The notes beneath the pieces are model-generated. The model was not told where the DNA came from, searched no databases, and saw only the letters and a list, made by a program, of their open reading frames with translations. 64,000 nt of DNA. Source: Acanthopleura granulata (taxonomy: Eukaryota; Mollusca; Polyplacophora; Chitonida; Chitonidae). This document shows positions 20,759 to 35,700 of the stretch, piece after piece. Made by a program: the position numbers and the translations under genes. The stretch spans positions 9,737,306 through 9,801,305 of the forward strand of contig JABBOT010000001.1 of NCBI GenBank assembly GCA_016165875.1. The letters are read 5' to 3'. Position 1 is the stretch's first letter. Every line of letters begins with the position of its first letter.

Positions 20759-23700
20759 GAACACATGGGGAACAACTCTGCGACAGGTAGGTCCTGCGCA
20801 CAGGGACAATTCTGCCAACAGTTTACTATACTTCTGCACTTTCTTGGGGTCAATCTGCTTTACTATGTTCTTCAACTCATCAGGATCTTTCTTTACATCA
20901 TACACCTCAATAAAGTGCTGCAAAAGAGAGCAAAACAAACGTTTCCAGTTACCCAGTTTGGGGGGCGGGAGGGGGGCAATAACTTTAACAGCAATGAAAT
21001 TAAGTTTGTGTTGCATTAATCATTTAAATGTGATGTGTCTGTAAATGACTCCAATTTTTGAACTGAGTAGTTATGAATGAAATAAAGGATACATAAATTA
21101 AAGGACAGAGGTTGATTTAAATTTTTTAGCACATGAATGCAGCCTAATGAACCAGACGCCTCTCACCAATGCCACCGCTGCGAGTTCAAGTCCAACTAAC
21201 ACAGGCATCCACTCAGGCTGTACCTGAGAAAGTCCGTCAGTAACCTGCGGATGATCCTGGGTTTCCCCTCGCCCTGCCCAGTTTCCTCCCAATATAATGC
21301 TGGCCACCGTCATATATGTGAAATATTCTTGTGTACGGCATAAAACACCAATCAAATAAATAAATAAATTACTTACATTTTTGCCAGAAAAGGATAGTAA
21401 GCAAAATGAAAATGTCTGACTATCTAATGTATAAAAACATGAATGTTTATTGTTATATTTTCTTTTACCTGATCATCAGCCATTTCACAGTACTTCATAC
21501 TGCTCTTAGAGTTGAGAGATCTCAGACAACCAAACGAGTTGTTTCGGGAATCCTCACACACACAATCATGGGAACATATCTGCAAATCAAAGAGAAGATC
21601 AATGATACGTTAGTTATCTGTCAAGCAGAGGTGTAAAATCATAAGAATGAGAAAGAATTCATGAAAGCTTTTGTCTTTGCCGTGGATATAAACATCGATT
21701 TGGCATACTTTCCAAGAAGAATACTTCATTCATGGCTGGCACATGAAAAATTCACACAAACCTGTCAGCAGTAGTCTTTGTTGATTTACATTAAAATCCA
21801 TCATAATTTAATGACTTACATTACATAACGTAACTCTGCTACTGTAATTTGTCATCAGACAGGTACGTGTTATCAATATACAGCAGGTAATGGGAGGAAC
21901 AAGAGAGAAGGTTTTGCCAAGGCAGGATGGGAGAGGGGAGGGGGCATTCTGGTGTAGGGATTCTGCATGGCTGATCTCTGTGCAGTGTCAGAGCAAGGGA
22001 GGATACAATTATGTCCATGTGCTTGGTTTGGTGAAGTTTCAGGTGAGACACCCGAGTCAATGATCCAGTGTGAATAAGGTCCTCATAACACTTACAGTGT
22101 ACTTGTCTTTCTTCAAATGTTCTCAGAGACTCTGTAATGCCACAAATGGCCTGCTGAACATCCCTGTGCCCTAAAGTCAACTCTAATTTCATGATAACAC
22201 CACTTTGCTTTTCCCATGTACCCTCTATACTTTCTCAAGGCTAGAATTCCCTGATACAGTATAAAGAAGTTTCAGTACCTTGACCACTTGTGTCACCTGG
22301 TCCTATCTTTTGATCACACTCAGGACCAAATGATCAAACACTTTGGGAAGTGTTTAGCTGACTGTATGTTAAGAATCCACAAAATGTGAGGGCAGCTGGA
22401 TTAGAACTCTATTCAACAGTGACAGGCTATGTCTATATTAAGTCTTCAAAGTTTCTTTCAGCTGATCTGTAGATACCCACCAGTCATATCAAAACTGTTA
22501 ACAGGAAAACCTTAATTAGTAATTAATTCGTACAAACAAGTAATATACAATTCTGACTGAATCATAAAATTACATTAACAGATAACATAACATTAGTTAT
22601 GAATTTTACATACATGTGCATGGTGTGTAGACAGTGTAGTCTAAGTTCTGAGTCATGATACACATACACATGTATGGAGAGAGTCTATTACGTGTTTTGA
22701 GTCATCATACACATACATATACACCGTCACCATGCACATACATATACACAGCCATCATACACATACATATACACGGCCATCATACACATACATATACACA
22801 GTCATCATACACATACATATACACGGTCATCATACACGTACATATACAGTCATCATACACATACATATACACAGTCATCATACACATACATGTACACAGT
22901 CATCATACACATACATATACACTGTCATCATACACATACATATACACAGTCATCATACACATACATTTACACGGTCATCATACACACACATATACACGGT
23001 CATCATACACACACATATACACAGTCATCATACACAGACATATACACGGTCATCAAACACAAACATATACACAGCCATCATACACATACATATACACGGT
23101 CATCATACACATACATATACACAGTCATCATACACATACATTTACACAGCCATCATGCACATACATATACACGGTCATCATACACATACATTTACACAGT
23201 CATCATACACACACATATACACGGTCATCATATACATACATATACACGGTCATCATACACATACATATACACGGTCATCATACACATACATATACACGGT
23301 CATCATACACATACATATACACAGTCATCATACACATACATATACACAGTCATCATACACATACATTTACACGGTCATCATACACACACATATACACGCT
23401 CATCATACACATACATATACACGGTCATCATACACATACATATACACGGTCATCATACACATACATATACACAGTCATCATACACATACATATACACAGT
23501 CATCATACACATACATTTACACAGTCATCATACACACACATATACACTGTCATCATACACATACATATACACGGTCATCATCCACATACATATACACCGT
23601 CATTTACACAGTCATCATACACACACATATACACTGTCATCATACACATACATATACACGGTCATCATCCACATACATATACACGGTCATCATACACATA

Positions 23701-26700
23701 CATATACACGGTCATCATACACATACATATACACAGTCATCATACACATACATATACAGTCATCACACACATACAAAGTATTTATCACAATCCTGAGAAA
23801 ATTCTAGGTCTCAGACTGGTCTATTTGTCTTGAATAGGCTACCGTACTCCTGAAACAGGCAAACAATACAGTCTTGCACCTTTGACATTTTTTCTGTATC
23901 CCTACGGAGTCAAGGCTCTTTGCAACGGAGGATAGCAACATTTGTCAGCAATGAGTCAGTAATTTTTGGTTTTTGCCACAGTTAAATTGCAAACCATTGT
24001 ATATTGAATGAAAGTCTAGCAGCCAATTTAAAGCCAGTTGTAACCTGTGCTGTTCTCATTGTGTGAGCCATAACATTGGTCTTAGTCGCTTAGTCAGTGG
24101 CAAAGCCTCTGTAAAAACACGATGTGTTTTGACAAAAGTCACCCGAATGCTCTTTATTCTGATAAATTCATTTTACCAGCATGTTGCCTGGGTATACGGC
24201 CAGACATTTCGTCTCAAAGATCAATATTTCCACTCGACTTCAGGCTCGTGAAAATATTAACCTTCTCAATGAAATATCAGGCCACATACCAACGCAACAC
24301 ATTGGTAAAACTTATAATACACAGTGTAGCAGACAGTTATAACAGTTATACATGCATGTGTGAAAACAGCAGACAGCCCAAGTCATATGTATATGTGTGA
24401 ACACTGCAGACAGCCCAAGTCATACATATATGTAGGTGTACAGTGTAGCAGACAGTTATAACAACCATACATGTATGTGTGAACACAGCAGACAGCCCAA
24501 GTCATACATGTATATAGATACACAGTGTAGCAGACAGTTATAACAACCATACATGTATGTGTGAACACAGCAGACAGCCCAAGTCATACATGTATGTAGA
24601 TACACAGTGTAGCAGACAGTTATAACAGTCACACATGTATGTGTGGACACAGCAGACAGCCCAAGTCATACATATATATAGATACACAATGTAGCAGACA
24701 GTTATAACAATCACACATGTATGTGTGAACACAGCAGACAGCCCAAATCATACATGTATGTAGATACACAGTGTAGCAGACAGTTATAACAATCACACAT
24801 GTATGTGTGGACACAGCAGACAGCCCAAGTCATACATGTATATAGATACACAATGTAGCAGACAGTTATAACAATCACACATGTATGTGTGAACACAGCA
24901 GATAGCCCAAGTCATACAGTGTAGCAGACAGTTATAACAATCACACATGTATGTGTGGACACAGCGGACAGCCCAAGTCATACATGTATGTAGATACACA
25001 GAGTAGCAGACAGTTATAACAATCATACATGTATGTGTGAACACAGCAGACAGCCCAAGCCATACATGTATGTAGATACACAGTGTAGCAGACAGTTATA
25101 ACAATCACACATGTATGTGTGAACACAGCAGATAGCCCAAGTCATACATGTATGTAGATACACAGTGTAGCAGACAGTTATAACAATCACATATGTATGT
25201 GTGAACACAGCAGATAGCCCAAGTCATACATGTATGTAGATACACAGTGTAGCAGACAGTTATAACAATCACACATGTATGTGTGAACACAGCAGACAGC
25301 CCAAGTCATACATGTATGTAGATACACAGTGTAGCAGACAGTTATAACAATCACATATGTATGTGTGAACACAGCAGATAGCCCAAGTCATACATGTATG
25401 TAGATACACAGTGTAGCAGACAGTTATAACAATCACATATGTATGTGTGAACACAGCAGACAGCCCAAGCCATACATGTATGTAGATACACAGTGTAGCA
25501 GACAGTTATAACAATCACACATGTATGTGTGAACACAGCAGATAGCCCAAGTCATACATGTATGTAGATACACAGTGTAGCAGACAGTTATAACAATCAC
25601 ATATGTATGTGTGAACACAGCAGACAGCCCAAACCATACATGTATGTAGATACACAGTGTAGCAGACAGTTATAACAATCACACATGTATGTGTGAACAC
25701 AGCAGCCAGCCCAAGTCATACATGTATGTAGATACACAGTGTAGCAGACAGTTATAACAGTCACACATGTATGTGTGAACACAGCGGACAGCCCAAGTCA
25801 TACATGTATGTAGATACACAGTGTAGCAGACAGTTATAACAATCACACATGTATGTGTGAACACAGCAGACAGCCCAAGTCATACAGTGTAGCAGACAGT
25901 TATAACAATCACACATGTATGTGTGAACACAGCAGACAGCCCAAGTCATACATGTATGTAGATACACAGTGTAGCAGACAGTTATAACAATCACACATGT
26001 ATGTGTGAACACAGCAGCTAGCCCAAGTCATACATGTATGTAGATACACAGTGTAGCAGACAGTTATAACAGTCACACATGTATGTGTGAACACAGCAGA
26101 CAGCCCAAGTCATACATGTATGTAGATACACAGTGTAGCAGACAGTTATAACAATCACACATGTATGTGTGGACACAGCAGATAGCCCAAGTCATACATG
26201 TATGTAGATACACAGTGTAGCAGACAGTTATAACAATCACACATGTATGTGTGGACACAGCAGATAGCCCAAGTCATACATGTATGTAGATACACAGTGT
26301 AGCAGACAGTTATAACAACCACACATGTATGTGTGAATAGATACACAGATACACATGTATCATACATGTATGTAGATACACAGTGTAGCAGACAGTTATA
26401 ACAGTCACACATGTATGTGTGAACACAGCAGACAGCCCAAGTCATACAGTGTAGCAGACAGTTATAACAATCACACATGTATGTGTGGACACAGCAGATA
26501 GCCCAAGTCATACATGTATGTAGATACACAGTGTAGCAGACAGTTATAACAATCACACATGTATGTGTGGACACAGCAGATAGCCCAAGTCATACATGTA
26601 TGTAGATACACAGTGTAGCAGACAGTTATAACAACCACACATGTATGTGTGAATAGATACACAGATACACATGTATCATACATGTATGTAGATACACAGT

Positions 26701-29700
26701 GTAGCAGACAGTTATAACAGTCACACATGTATGTGTGAACACAGCAGACAGCCCAAGTCATACAGTGTAGCAGACAGTTATAACAATCATACATGTATGT
26801 GTGAACACAGCAGACAGCCCAAGTCATACATGTATGTAGATACACAGTGTAGCAGACAGTTATAACAATCACACATGTATGTGTGAACACAGCAGACAGC
26901 CCAAGTCATACAGTGTAGCAGACAGTTATAACAATCATACATGTATGTGTGAACACAGCAGACAGCCCAAGTCATACATGTATGTAGATACACAGTGTAG
27001 CAGACAGTTATAACAATCACACATGTATGTGTGAACACAGCAGACAGCCCAAGTCATACAGTGTAGCAGACAGTTATAACAATCACACATGTATGTGTGG
27101 ACACAGCAGATAGCCCAAGTCATACATGTATGTAGATACACAGTGTAGCAGACAGTTATAACAATCACACATGTATGTGTGAACACAGCAGACAGCCCAA
27201 GCCATACATGTATGTAGATACACAGTGTAGCAGACAGTTATAACAATCACACATGTATGTGTGGACACAGCAGATAGCCCAAGTCATACATGTATGTAGA
27301 TACACAGTGTAGCAGACAGTTATAACAACCACACATGTATGTGTGAATAGATACACAGATACACATGTATCATACATGTATGTAGATACACAGTGTAGCA
27401 GACAGTTATAACAATCACACATGTATGTGTGAACACAGCAGACAGCCCAAGTCATACAGTGTAGAAGACAGTTATAACAATCACACATGTATGTCAGTAA
27501 ACAGCGTAGCGGTCACTCTTGTCACACTCGGTGCAAGAGTAAAATCTGCTGACTCACCATGACATCTTGGTTGTAGAGATTGGGGCAGCCTGGGATGTTG
27601 ACTGTGTACTCTCCCACATGCTCCACCAGGAACGTGTCGCGGAATGACACGCTCTTGTTGGTGTTGTCCATCAGAACTCTGGCCATTGACATTCCATCCA
27701 TGTCAACAGGGACAGACAGCCCTGCAAGCTCCACAAATGTTGGAGCAAAATCTATATTTAACATGATTTCCTGAAAAAAATAAAAAGGAAAAAGCCAACA
27801 ATGTTTAAACGACAGTATTCCATAACGTTATTGTGAAAATAACAGAGAACCAGCTATAAGAGTTTGAATAAAGCCTTCGTCAATGAATTATCAAAACTTC
27901 TGAGGATAAACAAAAACTTGCTTGCTTATACATGAATACTCTGTGTTTTATACAAAATGGAGATCAACAATATCTTGACACAGATAAGGGAAACTATAAG
28001 ACATACAGGAGATTTATTCTCACCACATGTGGTCAGAATTGACAAGAAAAAGGTCAAAGATCACACGCAGGGAGACAATCCAGTACCAACTGGCCTTCCT
28101 CTTGAATAACTTAAGTGGGAACTCAACCTCCTCATTTTTAGAGGCAGGGTTGCGACAAAACTCTGATAGGGTTTACAAAGTTTACAAAGTGCAGTGTGTA
28201 CTAATTTGTGACAATATATGAATTTGTCTTCTACTAAATTAATGGCAAAAGTTGACATTTCGCCTCCCTTTCACACCATCTGTTGTATTGAAAATTTTCA
28301 TGGATGTTTTCAAATTTGTTATTCATCTGCAATTTGTGTAGACGATACAGTTTGCCAAATGGGTATGATTCAAAAAAACAATCATGAGTGTACTGACCTC
28401 CCTGACCTGTCCTGCAGCTATGCCCGGCCCTCTCACCATCAACACTACCCCAATGACAAACTCACCTCCATGACCTGTCCTTCAGCTATGCCCTGCAGCT
28501 ATGCCCGGTCCTCTCACCATCAACACTACCCCAATGACAAACTCACCTCCCTGACCTGTCCTGCAGCTATGCCCGGTCCTCTCACCATCAACACTACCCC
28601 AATGACAAACTCACCTCCCTGACCTGTCCTGCAGCTATGCCCGGTCCTCTCACCATCAACGCTACCCAAATGACAAACTCACCTCCCTGACCTACTCTGC
28701 AGCTATGCCCGGCCCTCTCACCATCAACGCTACCCCAATGACAAACTCACCTCCCTGACCTACTCTGCCCGGTCCTCTCACCATCAACACTACCCCAATG
28801 ACAAACTCACCTCCCTGACCTACTCTGCAGCTATGCCCGGCCCTCTCACCATCAACGCTACCCGAATGTCAAACTCACCTCCCTGACCTGCCCTGCAGCT
28901 ATGCCCGGTCCTCTCACCATCAGTGGTACCCGAATGTCAAACTCGTACAACTGGCGCTTGTCAATTGGCAGAGAAAACTGACCTGAAATCATTATCAAAC
29001 GAGTTGTCACCAGCCAATGAACAGCACATAATACTATGTAGTTACAGACAAGGAACAATGTTGTCATCCAAAATGCACATTTTTGTGGTAAAGTAATAAA
29101 AAATTAATCACACTGGCTATTACAACATACTCTGAAACATAAAAAAAGTGCAATCTGTAACAAAATTTTTCATATGAACTAACCTAGGTGGAATCCATTG
29201 TCGCCCGTAAAGAAGATATAGGTGTTATCCAGCAAGCCTTTCTGTTGTAATGTGTTTACCACATCCTCTACCATGTCATCTACAGACAGCAGGGTCCTCC
29301 ATCTGTACAACAGTGAGAAAAACATTACAGTCCTATCCTGTCCCCACCATGCCATCTACAGACAGCAGGGTCCTCCATCTGTACAACAGTGAGAAAAACA
29401 TTACAGTCCTATCCTGTCCCCACCATGCCATCTACAGACAGCAGGGTCCTCCATCTGTACAACAGTGAGAAAAACATTACAGTCCTATCCTATCCACGCC
29501 ATGTCATCTACAGACAGCAGGGCCCTTCATTTGTTTGACAGTCAGAAATACATTACAGTCCTATCCCCCCCGTCCCCACCAAATCATCTACAAACAGCAG
29601 GTCCCTCCATTTGTTTGACAGTCAGAAATACATTACAGTCCTATCCCCCCCGTCCCCACCAAATCATCTACAAACAGCAGGTCCCTCCATTTGTTTGACA

Positions 29701-32700
29701 GTCAGAAATACATTACAGTCCTATCCCCCCCGTCCCCACCAAATCATCTACAAACAGCAGGTCCCTCCATTTGTTTGACAGTCAGAAATACATTACAGTT
29801 CTACCCCATCTCCATACTGTCATCTACAGACAGCAAGATCCTCCATTTGTTTGATGGTCAGAAATACATTACAGTCCTACCCCATCTCCACCCTGTCTTT
29901 TACACACAGAAGGGCATGCCACATGCTTAATATACCACCTAATTTGGCTGCCAGATGCCTATGCGATTGCTGTGAGTCAAGCCCAGTTCACACTGGCTTC
30001 CTCTCTGGCTGTAAGAGGGAAGGTCAGCCAGCAACCTATGGATGGTCACGAATTTCGCCGCAGCTTTGTCCAGTTTGCTCCACCACAATGCTGGTATATA
30101 AGTGAAATATTCTTGAGTACAGCCCATAACTCTGATCAAGTAAAGAAATAAATATATAAAAAAAATTCATAAACATACCACTTCATGAAAAGAAAAAGCT
30201 GGTACAAAAAACAAAACTGAGCTGCTACAGGTGCCACACTTATTATACACACGACAAAATGGTTTCCAGTGTCTCTATCCCATTCCTACACGTATACAAA
30301 TGCTGCGATTACATGAATTACCAGGTGCTATACCTACCTATTTCTGAAGGCATCATCTGCCAGATCTACAGATTCCTGACTCATTGGAGACTTAGCAGCT
30401 CGAATCAACCAGTGCTTGTCCTTGCAACCAAAACACGAGCATTGTTATGGATGATAGCAGTACCTGATTCTTTATACCATCACCTGTTGTTTACACTTTT
30501 GTGATTTATGTTTAATTATATCCTAGCATATCATCTTTATAAACTCTGGCAATTAACTCACTTAACAATAATTGCCTGATTTTTCTTTATCAGCATGTTT
30601 CTTCTATCTCGACAAAATGTGACATGCATTGAAATATGAGTTTGAAAAAACAAAAGCAGAGAGAGTATTTACCTTTCCGTGAACATTGTAACTGCCATTT
30701 CTTGGAGCTTTCAGATCGGAGAAATTTTGGGCATACTGGGGGGCAGGGGTGAAAGGAGCGTGGCAGGCTGGGGTGGACAGCATCATGAAGAATGGGGTGT
30801 TTTCTGTCTGGTAATTCAGAAATTCTATTCCTCTCCTGTGCTGTAAAGTGTAAATGTGCAAGTGATTTTAATACAGCAGATACATGTATATGAACCTGTA
30901 TTTTGCACTATGCTGTTCAAAACAGTAACATAACGGTGTATACCCGTTCTTCAACATTACCAATCATTGGTGTTTACTTTTTTTTTACTGAAAAGCCACA
31001 TTACCCATTACTTTTTGTTCAGGTCAATCTAATATTTCATCACCTGTGAAATTATGTCTATTTGAAGTGGCTTACTATGACATCTGTCAGATAATCCTTT
31101 TCGTAGTTGTTACCATGCTTCTCCATTGTGCCATTGACTGACAGGGAGTACCTATAGTACCTTGAGTTACCCACCTACAAGAAGATGCATATTTGGTTGA
31201 TTAACTCAGTGCTGTTTAGTGCCATACTCAAGAATTGTTCTCTGATATGTCCGGTTTATGGGTGGAGAAAACCAAAGTGCTCAGAGTAAACGACAGACCT
31301 TCCCCAGATAGCTGACAAACATCTCAGTCAAGAGTATGAAGGGGAACAATGTGTCAGCTGTCAAGAATGCTACAGGATAGACTCCTGGTGGAATAAGCAC
31401 ATCAAACAGGGCTATGGCAATTTATGGAACATCCATATGACTATTCTCCATTAATCATATTAAAGAGTTTGTGTTGGGATAGATTAAGACACCAAAGAGT
31501 TTGTGTTGGGATAGATTAACACACAAAGGTGCTTTTTGCTAGCATTACTTCAAAAAAGGTAACTCCAGTCACTGATAAAGCATTTTTTCCCTTCCTAGAT
31601 AATGTTAAGCCTTTACATATGTCAATTAAGTATGTATAGCAGTCAAAGTAAAAGTTGTACTATAAACTTTATATGAAGTCTATGTTCATCTACTGACTGT
31701 GTTCACAGTTAAGCCTAGGGCAGGGACCTCTGACCTACCAGTCCGATCCACCAGTCCCATCCTGGAGGTACATGCTCAACTCCCCCTGTTTGCGGGAATC
31801 CATACTGTAGGCAAATCATACATTTATACTTCTGTTAAACCTGCTCAGGACTGACTTTTATTTCTGGAGTACAAATTTTATCACTGATTCATTTGAACCT
31901 AACAGTGATTCTGGTTTTATTAAATTGTAACTAAAACAGAACATTTGAAGAGAGGACAATTTAAAAAGTCATGGCACTACAAATATGATTTGTACAGACA
32001 TGCACTATGCATTCTTTACCGATATGGCTGAAACAATTCAGATGTAGCTACACATATAAACTCTTTCTTCAGTATTTGAGTATTTCTTTGCTTGTGTCTG
32101 AAGTTCAATTTATGGACAACATTGAATACCTGATTGAGGTATTTCCCAGAGAAGAAGGTGTTATATCCTTGGCTTTTGATTTTGGTGATGAAGGTGTGCT
32201 TCTCTGGCCCTGCTTGCCAGGCTCGGCTGCTACAGTTCCCATCCACGGAGTTGTTGAGAGCGTTGTGGTTGTGGATGTACTTGCCTGTGAAGATACTGGA
32301 GCGACTAGGACAACATAACGGGCTGGTCACAAACTGTGGAGAGAATAGGCATGGTGATGAAACTGAACTGACTGGGTAGCGCCAACATGAAATTTACCAA
32401 ACAGAACTCAGGAGATGCCACGTAAAATGAGTAAAGACTATGCATATAGTGCTACAGGACAAAATACCTTAAATTTACCCTAATTCTTCTAATTATCAGG
32501 ACAGATAGCGTCCTATTGAGAGCAAAATATGACATTTCTCTCCCAGTATTTTTGAAAAAGTAAAGATATGTTGGTGATTAGGTGGTCTAATCATGGGAGA
32601 AAAAACTTTGTATCCCTGTTAGCATTACATGTATGTTAGCTGAAATGGGCAGATCAGGTGTCCCAAAAATGATAAGAATTAGGGTATCTATACAGCAAAA

Positions 32701-35700
32701 AATAACCAGAATCTCTGATGAGACAGTAGCTCTCCGGGTTGGGACAAAATTATCACGGAGTTGCTTGCTAAATCATGTATGCATAACAGTAACTAGAGGC
32801 ATTTTGAAAGAAATGTTAACATATGTTACATGAACAGAGAGACAGACAACTGATCATCGGAATGGAAAATTCATACTACAATTTATGTATCTTGATGTAG
32901 TCTACACTTCAACAAAGTTTCATTGAAATTGGACAAAAACTGTCGGAGGAGTAGCGTTTTAAAAGATACATGTATGTTAACACATACCAGATACACAGAC
33001 AGACAGAGGGACGGACAAGTGATCATCAAACTGGAAAAACCATACTACAAATTATGTATCTTGATGTAGTCTTGACTTCACAAAGTTGATTTGAAATCAC
33101 ACAAAAATTGTAGGAGTAGTAACGTCTGGAGAGATACAAGTATGTAAACACATACTGACTTATGAATCTCGAAGTAATTTACATTCAAGTAAAGTTTCAT
33201 TGACATTGGGCAAAAACTGCAGGAGGAGTGGTGTTTTGAAAATGTTAACCCATTCTTTATAAACACGTGGACAGACGATCATCGAAATACACAATCGATA
33301 CTACAAATCATGCATCTTAATGTCGTCTACATTTGACTTGAGTTTCGTTGAAATCAGACCAAAACTGAAGGAGGAGCAGCGTTTTGAAAAGAAAGTTAAC
33401 AGACAGACAGACAGACAAATGGACGGACACCGGATAACTTAATATATAACCTCATCTGGTCTTTGACCAGTAGAGCTAAAAATAAATAACAGATAAATCC
33501 TATACAGATATATAGGATATACAGATGCTTAATATAACATGCATAAAAACTATTATGGACCTGGCCATTTACAACCAAACTTCAACATACCATATTGTTG
33601 AAATGAATGCCATTGTCACCCACCAGCCGTTTGGTTTTTGTCATTGGAGTCTGCAAAAAATTGACATACATACATTTAGATAAATTATAAATACTGTATA
33701 ATACTTAATATAAAAAACTAAAATTATTAGGGTAACTAGTATCGTTAAGGAACAAACTAAAATATGAGAAATAAACAGCATGTTTCCGCAAAAGTCTTCC
33801 TTTGCAAAATTTGATGGACAAATATATTAAATTTAAAAACTGATTGGGTTATTCTTAAGGCAACTCAGACTATAACTCTGTTCTTAATGACTGTCAAATA
33901 CTTCTGAGATTTTATTTATCCAAGTACCACTGCTCCCTCTAGTTTATTATGAAAATGCATCATTTGATCTCAGACAATGTTAGTCGATGGGTCATCAGGC
34001 TCTTATCAGAGACACCTTTGATCAACACCACTTGGCCCACTTCTTGAAGTTCTGACTCCATATGTAGTACAAACCATCTACAGTGTGTCAATGCCTGGGG
34101 TTATCAAGACCATTGTCTTCACACCTACATATACCAGTACTTATTTTGCTTATCGAAAAGCAAATATTAACATGTAAATCTACATGTGTCCTTGCTCTAA
34201 TGTTAACGGACAGGCTGAGCTGGTTCGTTTATCTGTCAGTTTGAAAATGGAGCTTTGTGTCCAGGCAGTCACAGGCTGTATATGCATGACAGCTCTGCTC
34301 CAGGGGCCAGTTTAACAAAGCTATCACAAATTGTGTCTGGCATAGCACAGCTAGCTAATCGCCTACCTACGTTACCACAGTACCCAACATCGGTCCTATT
34401 GAAATCCACGGTGAAAATTTCACTTCAAATAACAGCCCGAATCCTACCTTACATTTGGTAAAAGTTGATTCTTTGAGTCAACTAGACTGTAAAAATTTCA
34501 AAGCCAGCGCCGTCACACCACCTTTCAACAGTAATCCAGCCGTTTAAGCTTTTGAAGTGAACTTTTACAGCCAACGTCGCCATTACTTGAGTTCCAACTT
34601 CTGGCAGATCATGTGCCGCAAAAATTTGATCCTTCAATTTTCGTACTCTTTACAGCACATGAGTATGCATAGGGTGGGATAAAATTTTCGCCTCATACCA
34701 AATGTAACTAGGGTTTGAGCTGTTATTTGTGGTGAAACTGTCACCGTAGACTTGTATGGAACCGATGCTGGGCACTACAGTACCAGTAACGTACGTAGAC
34801 GACCAGTTAGCTGCGCTAGCCTGGGACATTGTCCATGGCAACATATAATGAAAAGATACATCACCAAGGTAAATGTGCTTGGTGTAGTGTTGCAACAGCT
34901 TTGTAATACAAAACCTTGATTGTTAAGTGATTTACATACACGTATAGCTACATTATGATCACTGATACTCTGGATGACATCTTATCATAATATTAATACA
35001 TGTCTTTTATTTGCCTGTTATCATTTCTTAGACAGTTTACTATCTTTATCCTTCTGCACCATTAATTTGATATTGCATGTCTAATGCGACTAATTCAAGA
35101 CCGCAGACATCCAGGCATTAGCGGTGAAAACATTGCTAAAATAACACGGAAATTAACTGGGAACTCTGATTCATGGCCTCATATGTCCAAAACTTGGCTT
35201 CTTTAACGTTTATAATTTGCATATGCTATGCAGATTGTTCTGTAGTAAAACATACTGCAATTTCTTATTATCATAAGCCATAGTTCTCAAAATATTGTCC
35301 AGTGTTGTCCATTTTCCTATCCCCTCCCATGTTATCTTTCACCTCGTCATCTGCTTGACACTGCCTCTGACGGGTGAAGCGCCCAGATGTCCGCGGTCTC
35401 AAATATGCACAAATCTATCCTTCCTGGCATCCACAAGTTCTAATACCAATACCATGTTTCATCATCATGTTTCATCCCCATATTCGATATCTCAGACATC
35501 TGGGCACTTCACTCACTTGAGGCAGCAGCAAGCAGATGAGGAGGTGAACGATAACATGGGAAGGGGTAGGAAAATGAGCAACACTGGACAATATTCTGAG
35601 ATCTATGGCTTATAATAACCAGAAATTACAGCATGTTTCACCACAGAACAATCTACATAGCATATGTAAATTATGAACGTTAAGGAAACCTTGGTTTTGG

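Noticed and set aside
22655..23833. A 392-aa His/Thr/Tyr-rich protein in three overlapping frames
   Set aside because: It is produced by a 25-bp repeat without stop codons. It lies in GNS-B intron 10 on the opposite strand and all three frames are open.
24310..27495. CRISPR-like array
   Set aside because: The units are contiguous with no unique spacers, in an intron-rich animal gene. It is a tandem repeat.
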